Shown: positions 8,385-17,991 of the stretch, piece after piece
Layout of the letters: the number at the start of each line of letters is the position of its first letter
How positions within the stretch are numbered: the stretch's first letter is position 1
NCBI RefSeq assembly: GCF_000813985.1
Contig: NZ_JWLJ01000013.1
Location: 41,166-105,165 of the forward strand
Direction of reading: 5' to 3'
Source of the DNA: Ruegeria sp. ANG-R
GTDB lineage: Bacteria; Pseudomonadota; Alphaproteobacteria; Rhodobacterales; Rhodobacteraceae
DNA: 64,000 bases
Notes under the pieces: generated by a model
Seen by the model: the letters and a program-made list of their open reading frames with translations, nothing else
The model's database searches: none
What the model was told of the DNA's origin: nothing
Made by a program: the position numbers and the translations under genes

Positions 8385-9875
8385 ATGAAAGCGATCCGCA
8401 CATCCATTATCGCTGCAACGATCGCCACGCTGGCGCCCCTGGCGTCGGCCCAGCAGGACGGACAGGTTGTTATCAAAGATGACGAAGTCGGAGGTGTCTA
8501 TGAGGGCACGTTCGAAAATGGCCTGCGGCACGGCACCGGCACCTATCGGCTGCCCAACGGGTTCGAGTATTCCGGCCAGTGGGTCGAGGGGGAAATTCAG
8601 GGGCAGGGCATTGCACGCTACGACAATGGCTCGGTCTACGAAGGTGATTTTGTTAAAGGTCAGCCCGAAGGACGTGGCAAAATCGTGTACCCCAATGGTC
8701 AGACCTATGAAGGGGAATGGTCCAACGGCGCGATCAATGGCACCGGTATCGTAACCTATGCCAACGGCCTGCGCTACGAAGGCGGCTTCAAAGACGCCCA
8801 GCACCATGGCCGGGGCATACTTACCGACCCGAATGGACATGTCTATGACGGCGACTGGGTCGATGGCCGAAAAGAGGGCAATGCTAAAATCACTTATTCC
8901 GATGGCAGTGCTTACGACGGCGAGGTAAAGGCCGGGTTGCGGTACGGCCAAGGCAGTCAGGTCTGGGTCGACGGCATGACCTACGACGGATCATGGGTTG
9001 AGGACCACATGCACGGGATGGGTCGTCTGGTTCAGCCCAACGGAGATGTCTACGAAGGCGAACTCGTCAACAACCGCCGTCAGGGCAAAGGCAAATCCAT
9101 CTATGCCAACGGCGCAACCTACGAAGGCGACTATGCCGATGATCAGCGCCACGGTCAGGGCACATACAAGGGCGGTGACGGTTTCCAGTACACCGGCGAA
9201 TGGCAGCAGGGTCAGATCGAGGGTCTGGGCGAGATGATCTATCCCGACGGATCGGTCTATGTCGGTGATTTTCAAGACGACCTGCCCCATGGCAAAGGAC
9301 AGACAACCTATCCCGACGGCTCGGTCTACGACGGTGACTGGATCGCTGGCGTGTTCGAGGGCACGGGAACGGCAACGTACTCCAACGGAACGGTCTACAA
9401 GGGCCAGTTCAGAAACGCCCGCAGTCATGGCAAGGGCGTCCTGACCTTCGCCAATGGCTATCGCTATGATGGGGATTGGGCGGATGGCGTCCGGCAAGGC
9501 AAGGGCAAAGCGACCTTCCAGGATGGAACCGTTTACGAGGGCGATTTCCAGGACGGCAAGCGCCATGGCAAGGGAACGCTCACCCGCCCCGGTGGCTTCA
9601 GCTATACAGGCGAATGGGCAGACGGGAAAATAAACGGGGCCGGAACCGCAACCTATGAAACCGGGGATGTCTACGAAGGTAATTTTCTGAACAACAAACG
9701 CCACGGCGAAGGCACGATGCGTTTCGCGGGCGGTGAAGTTGAAACCGGGGTCTGGGAGAACGACACGCTGGCGCGTGAAACCGAGAACGCACCCGAGACA
9801 CAAAGTCCCGGTGCAGAAGCCGAAACCCCAGAGCCTGAGCCCGATACCGAAAGCTCGGATACAAACGACGGCTAG
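8385..9875 (+). CDS. Exported MORN-repeat protein with about 19 tandem repeats
   Basis: A 496-residue protein: signal peptide (residues 1-23, ending LASAQQ), then about 19 consecutive 23-residue MORN units of the type YEGDFxxGxxHGxGxxxYxNGxx from about residue 36 to 465, then an acidic Glu/Pro/Thr-rich tail to the end. MORN repeats form an elongated beta sheet; in eukaryotes they bind lipid or scaffold proteins, but the role in bacteria is unclear. The repeats are well diverged at DNA level, so the array is old rather than a recent slippage product. It lies between nadE (divergent) and an SDR gene (convergent, 7 bases away). Location should be periplasm or surface. Confidence 0.92.
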   Translation: MKAIRTSIIAATIATLAPLASAQQDGQVVIKDDEVGGVYEGTFENGLRHGTGTYRLPNGFEYSGQWVEGEIQGQGIARYDNGSVYEGDFVKGQPEGRGKIVYPNGQTYEGEWSNGAINGTGIVTYANGLRYEGGFKDAQHHGRGILTDPNGHVYDGDWVDGRKEGNAKITYSDGSAYDGEVKAGLRYGQGSQVWVDGMTYDGSWVEDHMHGMGRLVQPNGDVYEGELVNNRRQGKGKSIYANGATYEGDYADDQRHGQGTYKGGDGFQYTGEWQQGQIEGLGEMIYPDGSVYVGDFQDDLPHGKGQTTYPDGSVYDGDWIAGVFEGTGTATYSNGTVYKGQFRNARSHGKGVLTFANGYRYDGDWADGVRQGKGKATFQDGTVYEGDFQDGKRHGKGTLTRPGGFSYTGEWADGKINGAGTATYETGDVYEGNFLNNKRHGEGTMRFAGGEVETGVWENDTLARETENAPETQSPGAEAETPEPEPDTESSDTNDG

Positions 9876-9882
9876 GCCATCC

Positions 9883-10548
9883 CTACCAAGGCACGCGCTT
9901 TCCAGCCCAGTCGTAGAAACCGCCAGTGTCGGTTGGCGAAAGGCTGTCTATTACATGGAGTAGATTGGCGGCCGCTTCACCGGGTTCGACAGCCGGGTGG
10001 CGGCCGAGATATTTTCTCGTGAAGGCCGTCTTCACCGTACCGGGATGTAGCGCGACGCAAAGGGCGTGACTATGAGTGCGCGCCAGCTCAATCGCGGCCG
10101 TATGCACGATCTGGTTAACCGCTGCCTTGGCCGCTCGGTAACTTACCCAGCCGCCAAGCCTGTTATCTCCGATCGATCCGACACGCGCCGAAAGTATGGC
10201 GATTACCGATTTCCGATTACGCGGCAACAGCCGATGGACCTGCTTCAGCACCAATGTCGGGCCAACCGCATTCAGGGCAAACTGGTCTATCATCGCGCGT
10301 GCCGAAACGGCGCGCATCGACTTTTCCGGCCTCGCCCCATCAATCTCAAGCGCACCAGAAGCAACTATGATCAAATCGAACGGGCCGGCGAGCTTTGCCA
10401 ACACTTGCTCAACCGCGTCAGGATTGGTCAGGTCAAACCCATCCACAGATCTGGACAGGCGCGTCACCGCAACGCCCTGCGCCTGCAGGTGATCGCTCAA
10501 TGCGCGCCCGATTCCACCAGAAGCGCCAATTATCAATGCGGTTTCCAT
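9883..10548 (-). CDS. Short-chain dehydrogenase/reductase
   Basis: A 221-residue classical-type SDR. Seen: the cofactor loop IIGASGGIGRAL at residues 6-17, an ASG in place of the NAG motif near 63, the catalytic serine region ILSARVGS near 118 and YRAAKAA near 137-143. It is related to the CsgA/C-factor-like branch. These enzymes reduce or oxidise carbonyl/hydroxyl groups with NAD(P)H; the substrate is unknown. Short for the family (usually about 250), with a compact C terminus. The gene is divergent from the leuA leader region and convergent with the MORN gene. Confidence 0.88.
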   Translation of the reverse strand: METALIIGASGGIGRALSDHLQAQGVAVTRLSRSVDGFDLTNPDAVEQVLAKLAGPFDLIIVASGALEIDGARPEKSMRAVSARAMIDQFALNAVGPTLVLKQVHRLLPRNRKSVIAILSARVGSIGDNRLGGWVSYRAAKAAVNQIVHTAAIELARTHSHALCVALHPGTVKTAFTRKYLGRHPAVEPGEAAANLLHVIDSLSPTDTGGFYDWAGKRVPW

Positions 10549-10620
10549 CAGGCCAAAGCTAGACGAAAACCCTGCCCCTTCAATATCCCACCCAAATTCC
10601 GCTGTGATTCAATTTCCCGC

Positions 10621-10648
10621 TTTTCATTCGCCTCATGCGCTGTATAAG
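10621..10648 (+). promoter_or_regulatory. Predicted promoter of the leu leader/leuA transcript
   Basis: TATAAG at 10643-10648 resembles a -10 element and TTTTCA at 10621-10626, 16 bases upstream, matches four of six bases of a -35 element. Initiation about 7-10 bases after the -10 would fall at or just before the leader peptide ATG at 10658, so the mRNA may be leaderless. Confidence 0.45.
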
Positions 10649-10657
10649 CTGAACCCC

Positions 10658-10744
10658 ATGATCAACCGCGCAGATATCGCCTTTGCCGACGCCGCACCCT
10701 GCGGCGCGTCGCTGCGTGGTCTACTGATCCTAATCCGCCTCTGA
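10658..10744 (+). CDS. leuL: Leucine/isoleucine-rich leader peptide of leuA
   Basis: A 28-codon frame that starts at an ATG just after a -10-like element and ends RGLLILIRL-stop, five of its last seven codons being Leu or Ile (codons 22-28: cta ctg atc cta atc cgc ctc). Two of the leucine codons are CUA, rare in this GC-rich genome, as expected for a charging sensor. It ends inside a 10-bp RNA stem and lies 79 bases before leuA. Known: Leu-rich leader peptides control leu genes by attenuation in many proteobacteria. No Shine-Dalgarno is visible, which fits leaderless translation. Function is inferred from position and codon content. Confidence 0.72.
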   Translation: MINRADIAFADAAPCGASLRGLLILIRL

Positions 10745-10789
10745 GCGTGCCAACCGGCGCGCCCGCTCAGAGGAGGACGCCCGCGCGCC
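10738..10789 (+). promoter_or_regulatory. leuA attenuator: two mutually exclusive RNA stems
   Basis: CCTCTGAGCG (10738-10747) pairs perfectly with CGCTCAGAGG (10764-10773); it contains the leader stop codon. GGCGCGC (10756-10762) pairs with GCGCGCC (10783-10789). The two stems interleave, so only one can form. A small early stem, GCCGCA-CCC-TGCGGC, lies inside the leader frame at 10691-10705. The last stem is followed by AAAAGG rather than a U-run, so termination would need another factor or the switch may act on leuA translation. Confidence 0.6.
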
Positions 10790-10823
10790 AAAAGGCTTAG
10801 GACAGAAGAAGAAAGTGTACCCC

Positions 10824-12392
10824 ATGACCAATGCAACCGACCAAGACCGCGTCTTGATCTTCGATACCACTTTGCGCGACGGCGAGCAGAGCCCCGGCGC
10901 AACCATGACCCACAACGAAAAGCTGGAGATTGCCGAGCTTCTGGATGAGATGGGCGTCGATATCATCGAAGCCGGATTTCCCATCGCCTCAGAAGGAGAC
11001 TTCAAAGCGGTATCCGAGATTGCTGCGCGTTCGAAGAACAGCCGCATCTGTGGCCTGGCACGTGCCAATTTCGCCGATATCGATCGGTGCTGGGAAGCGG
11101 TGAAATACGCCGGAAAGAGCCGCATTCACACCTTCATCGGAACCTCTCCGCTGCATCGCGCGATTCCGAACCTGTCCATGGACGAGATGGCGGATAAAAT
11201 TCACGAGACGGTCAGCCACGCGCGCAACCTTTGCGAAAACGTGCAATGGTCGCCGATGGACGCCACCCGGACCGAGTGGGACTACCTGTGTCGCGTGATC
11301 GAGATCGCGATCAAGGCAGGCGCCACGACAATCAACATTCCCGACACCGTCGGCTATACCGCTCCAGTGGAGTCGGCCGACCTGATCAAGCGCCTGATCG
11401 AGACCGTTCCCGGCGCGGATGAGGTGGTCTTTGCCACGCATTGCCACAACGACCTTGGCATGGCGACCGCGAACTCGCTTGCCGCCGTCGCAGGCGGTGC
11501 CCGTCAGATCGAATGCACCATCAACGGCCTGGGCGAACGCGCAGGCAATACGGCGCTGGAAGAGGTCGTGATGGCGCTGCGCACCCGCAACGACATCATG
11601 CCGTGGCACACGGGCATCGATACCACCAAGATCATGCACATCTCGCGCCGGGTGGCGACGGTGGCGGGCTTTCCGGTCCAGTTCAACAAAGCCATCGTCG
11701 GTAAGAACGCATTCGCCCATGAAAGCGGCATCCATCAGGACGGGATGCTGAAGAACCGCGAGAATTTTGAGATCATGCGCCCCGAAGATATCGGCCTCTC
11801 GGGCACCTCTTTGCCATTGGGCAAACACTCGGGCCGTGCGGCGCTGCGCGATAAGCTTGAGACGCTGGGCTATGAAGTCGGTGATAACCAGCTCAAGGAT
11901 ATCTTCGTACGGTTCAAAGATCTGGCCGACCGAAAGAAAGAGGTCTTTGACGATGACCTGATCGCCCTGATGTCGCTGGATGATGACGACGATTGCCTGC
12001 AGCTCGTGTCAATGAAAGTAACTTGCGGTACGGGGGGGCAGGCTGAATCGACGGTTGAGCTGGAGTTCGATGGCAAGGATGTCATCGCCACCGAGCATGG
12101 CGACGGACCGGTAGATGCGACCTTTAAGGCGATCCGTGCTATTTACCCCAACGAGGCACACTTGCAGTTGTATCAGGTACATGCGGTGACGGAAGGAACC
12201 GACGCGCAGGCCACCGTATCCGTTCGCCTGGAAGAAGATGGTATGATCGCGACCGGTCAATCTGCGAACACCGATACGGTTGTTGCCTCGGCCAAAGCCT
12301 ATATTCACGCGCTGAACCGTCTGATCATGCGCCGTGAAAAGGCCGGCCCGGGCGCGGACACGCGTGAGATCAGCTACAAAGACCTGACCTGA
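10824..12392 (+). CDS. leuA: 2-isopropylmalate synthase
   Basis: First committed step of leucine synthesis: condenses acetyl-CoA with 2-ketoisovalerate. The 522-residue protein has the DRE-TIM barrel with DTTLRDGEQSPG near residues 14-25 and the metal-binding HCHNDLG near 207, a linker with HESGIHQDG near 300, and the C-terminal regulatory dimer domain (about 375-515) that binds leucine for feedback inhibition. I chose ATG at 10824 (MTNATDQD) over the in-frame GTG at 10815; a purine-rich AGAAGAAAG precedes it. Expression is probably governed by the upstream leader peptide. A strong GC palindrome follows at 12460-12496. Confidence 0.96.
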   Translation: MTNATDQDRVLIFDTTLRDGEQSPGATMTHNEKLEIAELLDEMGVDIIEAGFPIASEGDFKAVSEIAARSKNSRICGLARANFADIDRCWEAVKYAGKSRIHTFIGTSPLHRAIPNLSMDEMADKIHETVSHARNLCENVQWSPMDATRTEWDYLCRVIEIAIKAGATTINIPDTVGYTAPVESADLIKRLIETVPGADEVVFATHCHNDLGMATANSLAAVAGGARQIECTINGLGERAGNTALEEVVMALRTRNDIMPWHTGIDTTKIMHISRRVATVAGFPVQFNKAIVGKNAFAHESGIHQDGMLKNRENFEIMRPEDIGLSGTSLPLGKHSGRAALRDKLETLGYEVGDNQLKDIFVRFKDLADRKKEVFDDDLIALMSLDDDDDCLQLVSMKVTCGTGGQAESTVELEFDGKDVIATEHGDGPVDATFKAIRAIYPNEAHLQLYQVHAVTEGTDAQATVSVRLEEDGMIATGQSANTDTVVASAKAYIHALNRLIMRREKAGPGADTREISYKDLT

Positions 12393-12459
12393 TCGCAGGC
12401 AAAACGAAGGGCTCCCGCACCCGCGGGTGCCCGGCTTCGCCGAACCCCCTTGCGGCTTT

Positions 12460-12496
12460 GGGCCGGGCAGCGCGCCGCCGGCGCGCTGCCCGGCCC
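12460..12496. repeat. GC-rich 17-bp perfect palindrome with 3-base loop
   Basis: Bases 12460-12476 (starting GGGCCGGGCAG) are the exact reverse complement of 12480-12496, with loop GCC. It sits between the convergent leuA and rlmJ genes and is preceded by further GC-rich short repeats from 12410. There is no U-run on either side. It looks like the REP-like intergenic palindromes common in Rhodobacterales genomes and may block 3' exonucleases or end transcription from both sides. Confidence 0.7.
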
Positions 12497-12569
12497 AACT
12501 CGTTTGACAGCATCTCTGATGCAGGCGAACGAGGCGGGAGCACTACTGCCTATTTTTGGGAAAACAGCC

Positions 12570-13355
12570 TCAGAGCTGCGCAAACACTTTCGAAAGACGG
12601 GCCATCTCGTTTTCGATGCCAAAGGGTGCATTCAGCACGAACATGCCCGACCCGATCATCCGATGCCCCTCGCGCGCTGGGGGAAAACCCACCTCATGGC
12701 TCATCGCCTTCGGGTAACCTGCAGATTTCAGGGCTGCGATCATGGGTGCATGACGTGCGTCCGTTAGAAGCGGATACCAAAGCGCGATCACCCCGACATT
12801 CCATTTGCGATGCAGCTTGGCAATCAACCCCGGCATACGGTCGTAATCCGCTTTTACCTCATAGCTGGGATCTATCAGCATCATTCCCCGCCGAGGCGAC
12901 GGGGGCAGCAGAGACTGCGCCAGCTCGAACCCGTCCTGCCGATAAACCTTCGCCCCATATGGCGACAGAGCCAAGGAAAGCGCCGCATGTTCCTGTGGAT
13001 GCAACTCAGCCAAGTGCAGGCTGTCCTGATCCCGTAGTAGATTGGCCGCGATCAGCGGCGATCCCGGATAGGCCGCCGCACCATGGCGCGCCTGCACCGC
13101 CTCCAGCACCCGCGACATCGGATGATCGGCGGCAAACCAGCCCTCACGCTGCGCCCGTGCAATTCCCGCCGCGGCTTCTCCGGTTCGAACGGCCTCGACT
13201 GCGTCGAGCTGATACAGACCGCGCCCGGAATGCGTCTCAATGTAGCTGAGCGGCTTGTCTTTTTGCGTCAGGTAGCCCAGCACCCATGCCAATAAAGCGT
13301 GCTTTTGTACATCAGCCAGATTTCCGGCGTGGTAAATATGTTGATATGAGAGCAT
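12570..13355 (-). CDS. rlmJ: 23S rRNA (adenine(2030)-N6)-methyltransferase
   Basis: Methylates A2030 of 23S rRNA with S-adenosylmethionine. The 261-residue protein starts with the family hallmark MLSYQHIYHAGNLADVQKH, has the SAM-site segment YIETHSGRGLY near 39-49 and the catalytic DPSY motif (in place of DPPY) near 163. The ATG at 13355 has AGAAGG eight bases upstream; the TTG 24 bases further up is not needed. It is divergent from mreB and convergent with leuA. Confidence 0.95.
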   Translation of the reverse strand: MLSYQHIYHAGNLADVQKHALLAWVLGYLTQKDKPLSYIETHSGRGLYQLDAVEAVRTGEAAAGIARAQREGWFAADHPMSRVLEAVQARHGAAAYPGSPLIAANLLRDQDSLHLAELHPQEHAALSLALSPYGAKVYRQDGFELAQSLLPPSPRRGMMLIDPSYEVKADYDRMPGLIAKLHRKWNVGVIALWYPLLTDARHAPMIAALKSAGYPKAMSHEVGFPPAREGHRMIGSGMFVLNAPFGIENEMARLSKVFAQL

Positions 13356-13393
13356 TTTGCCTTCTAAAGTCCCCAACAATAAGGCGGAAAGGT

Positions 13394-13414
13394 GCTGATT
13401 AACGCGGAATCAGC
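13394..13414. promoter_or_regulatory. Inverted repeat in the rlmJ-mreB divergent control region
   Basis: GCTGATT (13394-13400) and AATCAGC (13408-13414) are exact inverted copies 7 bases apart, followed by CCTTTT. The gap 13356-13510 holds the promoters of both genes; this repeat is a candidate operator or a short upstream terminator about 97 bases before mreB. Confidence 0.35.
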
Positions 13415-13444
13415 CCTTTTACCGGGCGAGTTGGCACCCTATAA

Positions 13445-14557
<1,113 letters not shown>

Positions 14558-14613
14558 GGCGCGCACCCTTGTGGGGTGAGAACTCGGGCACGAGCAGCAC
14601 GGGAAGGTAACCT

Positions 14614-15516
14614 GTGGCAAAGGACCGATCACAGCGTGACGAATACACGACCCCCCTGCGCCGTTTGCTTCTGGGGATCGTTGTTCTGTGCCTTCTGGGT
14701 ATCTTTCTGGTCTGGCGCATCGACAGCCCGCGCGTCGAACGGTTCCGCGCTCAGGTGGTGGACACGGTTGTGCCCTCTATGGAATGGGCGATGGTGCCGG
14801 TTACGGCGCTGGTGAACCTCTCTCGTGATTTCCAAAGCTATCAGCGCCTCAGCGAACAGAACCAGGAACTGCGCAGCGAACTGCGCCTGATGCGCGCGTG
14901 GAAAGAGGCCGCGTTGCAGTTGGAACAGGAAAACGCCCGCCTGCTGGATTTGAACAATGTGCGGCTTGATCCGCGTTTGACCTACGTCACCGGTGTGGTG
15001 ATGGCCGATAGCGGCTCGCCCTTCCGGCAGTCGGTTCTGCTGAATGTCGGCGAGCGGGACGGTATCATGGATGGATGGGCCACAATGGACGGGATCGGCG
15101 TTGTAGGACGCATCTCGGGCGTGGGTCCGGACACGGCCCGCGTTATCCTGATGACCGATGCGTCCAGCGTCATACCCGCTACAATCCAACCGTCAGGCCA
15201 GACCGCGCTGATCGCGGGCGACAACACGTCGGCACCCGCGGTGGAATTTCTGGAGAACCGAGAGCTTGTACGCCCCGGTGACCGGGTCGTGACATCCGGC
15301 GATGGCGGCGTGTTCCCGGGGGGCTTGCTGATCGGTCAGATCACGGTTGATCCGGGTGGCAGGCTGCGCGTGCGACTATCGGCGGATTTTGAACGGCTCG
15401 AATTTCTTCGCGTACTGCGCTACCAGTCGGCCCCGCCGATCACCGATTCAGGAGATATCGTCGGCCCCCGCCGACCCGAAGCGTCGTTGACCCCGCAGGA
15501 GGTCAACGATGGATAG
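14614..15516 (+). CDS. mreC: Rod shape-determining protein MreC
   Basis: Bitopic inner-membrane protein that links MreB to PBP2 in the periplasm. The 300 residues comprise a short cytoplasmic N terminus, one membrane helix (LLLGIVVLCLLGIFLVW, about 16-32), a coiled coil (about 68-115, rich in QxLxExNxELR) and the MreC beta domain (about 120-275), ending in a disordered Pro-rich tail. Start is GTG at 14614 with GAAGGT upstream. It lies 56 bases after mreB and overlaps mreD by 8 bases. Confidence 0.97.
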   Translation: MAKDRSQRDEYTTPLRRLLLGIVVLCLLGIFLVWRIDSPRVERFRAQVVDTVVPSMEWAMVPVTALVNLSRDFQSYQRLSEQNQELRSELRLMRAWKEAALQLEQENARLLDLNNVRLDPRLTYVTGVVMADSGSPFRQSVLLNVGERDGIMDGWATMDGIGVVGRISGVGPDTARVILMTDASSVIPATIQPSGQTALIAGDNTSAPAVEFLENRELVRPGDRVVTSGDGGVFPGGLLIGQITVDPGGRLRVRLSADFERLEFLRVLRYQSAPPITDSGDIVGPRRPEASLTPQEVNDG

Positions 15517-16045
15517 GTCTGTCTCGTACCTGTGGGCCAAGCGCGGCCTGTACGTCGCGCTGGCGATGTTTGTTGTGTTTCTGCACCTGCTTCCGCTGGA
15601 TACAAAACCTGATCGCCTGCCTTTTCCCGACATCCTGATAACGCTCACTTACGCATGGGTCTTGCGGCGATCCGAATATGTTCCGATTCTGATCATCGCG
15701 TTTGTCATGTTCATGGCCGATTTGCTTTTGCAGCGCCCGCCCGGTCTGCTGGCGGCGTTGGTTGTGCTCGGTGCGGCGTATCTCCGCGCGGCGGCGCCGG
15801 GAATGCGGGATGCCGGGTTCATCAGCGAATGGACAACCGTGGGCGCCGTGATCACCGTTGTATTTGCGCTCAACCGAATGATTCTTGCGATCCTGTCGGT
15901 CCAGCAGGCAACTCTGGGGCCGGTGGTGGTTCAAGTGCTGATGACAATCGCTATATATCCGCTGATCGCTTTGCTAAGTCAGAGCGCGTTTGGAGTGCGG
16001 CGCAAGTCAGCCGCCGACAGCGGGATGCCACGGGTGCGACCATGA
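15509..16045 (+). CDS. mreD: Rod shape-determining protein MreD
   Basis: Integral membrane component of the elongasome. The 178-residue protein has five to six hydrophobic helices (about 13-30, 43-75, 80-95, 108-125, 130-155) and a basic C terminus. GCAGGAGG within the end of mreC supplies its ribosome binding site. It overlaps mreC by 8 bases and the following mrdA by 4 (ATGA), which implies translational coupling. Confidence 0.93.
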   Translation: MDRSVSYLWAKRGLYVALAMFVVFLHLLPLDTKPDRLPFPDILITLTYAWVLRRSEYVPILIIAFVMFMADLLLQRPPGLLAALVVLGAAYLRAAAPGMRDAGFISEWTTVGAVITVVFALNRMILAILSVQQATLGPVVVQVLMTIAIYPLIALLSQSAFGVRRKSAADSGMPRVRP

Positions 16046-17991
16046 AACAGCGTAAACCAAAACCTCAGGGCCTCGCTTACAAGCGGCTGCCGCGTCGTGC
16101 CCTGATTCTCGGCGGGCTGCAGACGGCGTTTATCGGAGGTCTGGCCGCCCGAATGCGTTTCATGCAGGTCGATCAGGCGGACGAATACCGCCTTCTGGCC
16201 GAGGAAAACCGGATCAACATCCGCCTGATCCCGCCAACCCGGGGTCGAATCTATGACCGTAACGGACAGATCATCGGACAAAACTCGCCCTCCTATCGCA
16301 TTGTCATCGTGCGCGAGGACGCGGGCGATATTGACAGCGTCATTGCCAAACTGTCCGACCTGATCCCGCTGACCGGGGACGAGATCGAGCGCGCGAAAAC
16401 GGAAATGCGACGCTCGGCACCCTTTTTGCCGGTCACTCTGGCCGATCAGGTGACGTGGGAGGATATCTCGAAAGTTGCGGTCAACGCCCCCGCCCTGCCC
16501 GGCGTCACGCCCGAGGTTGGGATGACGCGTCAGTATCCCCGCTACGAGGATTTCGCTCATGTCGTCGGCTATGTCGGTCCGGTCAGCGACTATGACCTGA
16601 GCCAGATCGAAGATCCCGAACCGGTTCTGCGTATTCCCCGCTTTCAGATCGGCAAGGTGGGACTGGAGGCCAAACAGGAAATCAGTTTGCGCGGCAAAGC
16701 GGGCGCCAAACGGGTCGAGGTCAATGCCACCGGCCGTGTCATGCGCGAACTGGACCGGCAGGAAGGCCTGGCCGGGGCCGATCTGCAACTGTCCGTCGAT
16801 GCTGACCTTCAGCAATACGCGCAGGCCCGATTGGCCGGAGAGAGCGCCGCAGCCGTTGTGATCGACTGCGAAACCGGGGATATCCGCGCCATCAGCTCGG
16901 CCCCGAGTTTCGATCCGAACCTGTTCGTGCGTGGTATTTCAGTGGCCGACTACCAGATGCTGACGCAGGACAAGTACCGGCCGCTGGCCAACAAAACGGT
17001 TCAGGGTACCTATCCACCCGGATCGACCTTCAAGATGATCACCGCAATGGCCGCGCTTGAGGCCGGCGTGATCAGCCCTTCCAGCACGGTCTATTGCCCC
17101 GGCTACCTGAAGGTCGGCAGCCGCCGCTTCCATTGCTGGAAACGTGGTGGGCATGGCTCGGTCGACCTTGAAACCTCGCTGAAGCGCAGCTGTGACGTTT
17201 ACTATTACGACGTCGCCCTGCGGGTTGGGATCGACAAGATATCCGAAATGGCAAACACGTTCGGCCTGGGCGTCAAACACGACATTCCGATGTCTGCCGT
17301 TGCCGCGGGTCTCGCACCCAATCAGGAATGGAAGCAACGCGTGCACGGGCAGGACTGGCTGGTGGGCGATACGGCAAACGCTTCGATCGGGCAGGGCTTC
17401 ATGCTCGCGTCACCGCTGCAACTGGCGGTCATGACCGCACGACTGGCAACCGGTCGGGCTGTAAAGCCACGCCTCGTCCGTTCGGTAAACGGGGTCGAAC
17501 AGCCCTCGGGTGCAGGCGAGCCGCTGGCGGTTAACCGAAACAACCTCGAGCAGGTTCGCAAGGCAATGTTCTCGGTCTCAAACAGTCGCCGTGGCACTGC
17601 CTATCGCAGCCGGATCATCACGGATGACTTCCGCATGGCCGGTAAAACCGGCACCAGTCAGGTGCGCAACATCACCAAGGCCGAACGCGCCGCCGGCGTC
17701 ATCCGCAACGAAGACCTTCCATGGGAGCGGCGTGACCACGCGTTATTTGTCAGCTTCGCACCTTATGACAACCCCAAGTACGCCGTGGCCGTGGTCGTGG
17801 AGCACGGTGGCGGTGGGTCCAAGGCGGCCGCTCCGGTCGCGCGCGACATCATGCTTCAGGCGCTTTATGACGGCACGCCACCGCTCGAAGCCTACCCGGC
17901 GGGCGACCGGGATCGCATCAAGGAACAGCAAAAACGGCTTGAGGGCGATCGTCGTCCCAAGGCGCGTCCTGACGAAAAGGACCGCGCATGA
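16042..17991 (+). CDS. mrdA: Penicillin-binding protein 2 (peptidoglycan transpeptidase)
   Basis: Class B PBP that cross-links peptidoglycan during cell elongation, partnered with the glycosyltransferase RodA. The 649-residue protein has an N-terminal membrane anchor (about 22-40), the pedestal domain with PTRGRIYDRNGQ near 70, and the transpeptidase domain with the active-site serine motif STFK (in PPGSTFKMI near 333), SCD near 390 as the SxN motif, and KTGT near 535. The true start is the ATG at 16042, inside the mreD stop; the open frame extends upstream to 15655 but only as a shadow of mreD. The C-terminal tail is charged and disordered. Confidence 0.97.
   Translation: MKQRKPKPQGLAYKRLPRRALILGGLQTAFIGGLAARMRFMQVDQADEYRLLAEENRINIRLIPPTRGRIYDRNGQIIGQNSPSYRIVIVREDAGDIDSVIAKLSDLIPLTGDEIERAKTEMRRSAPFLPVTLADQVTWEDISKVAVNAPALPGVTPEVGMTRQYPRYEDFAHVVGYVGPVSDYDLSQIEDPEPVLRIPRFQIGKVGLEAKQEISLRGKAGAKRVEVNATGRVMRELDRQEGLAGADLQLSVDADLQQYAQARLAGESAAAVVIDCETGDIRAISSAPSFDPNLFVRGISVADYQMLTQDKYRPLANKTVQGTYPPGSTFKMITAMAALEAGVISPSSTVYCPGYLKVGSRRFHCWKRGGHGSVDLETSLKRSCDVYYYDVALRVGIDKISEMANTFGLGVKHDIPMSAVAAGLAPNQEWKQRVHGQDWLVGDTANASIGQGFMLASPLQLAVMTARLATGRAVKPRLVRSVNGVEQPSGAGEPLAVNRNNLEQVRKAMFSVSNSRRGTAYRSRIITDDFRMAGKTGTSQVRNITKAERAAGVIRNEDLPWERRDHALFVSFAPYDNPKYAVAVVVEHGGGGSKAAAPVARDIMLQALYDGTPPLEAYPAGDRDRIKEQQKRLEGDRRPKARPDEKDRA

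Noticed and set aside
8490..9780. MORN gene DNA as a recent tandem repeat or CRISPR-like array
   Set aside because: The 69-base period encodes a protein repeat, the units differ in sequence, and there are no identical repeats with unique spacers.
13356..13379. N-terminal extension of RlmJ from a TTG
   Set aside because: The family starts MLSYQHIYHAGN at the ATG at 13355, which has its own AGAAGG.
15655..16041. Upstream extension of PBP2 by about 129 residues
   Set aside because: This stretch lies within mreD in another frame; the family N terminus starts at the ATG at 16042, which overlaps the mreD stop in the usual ATGA manner.
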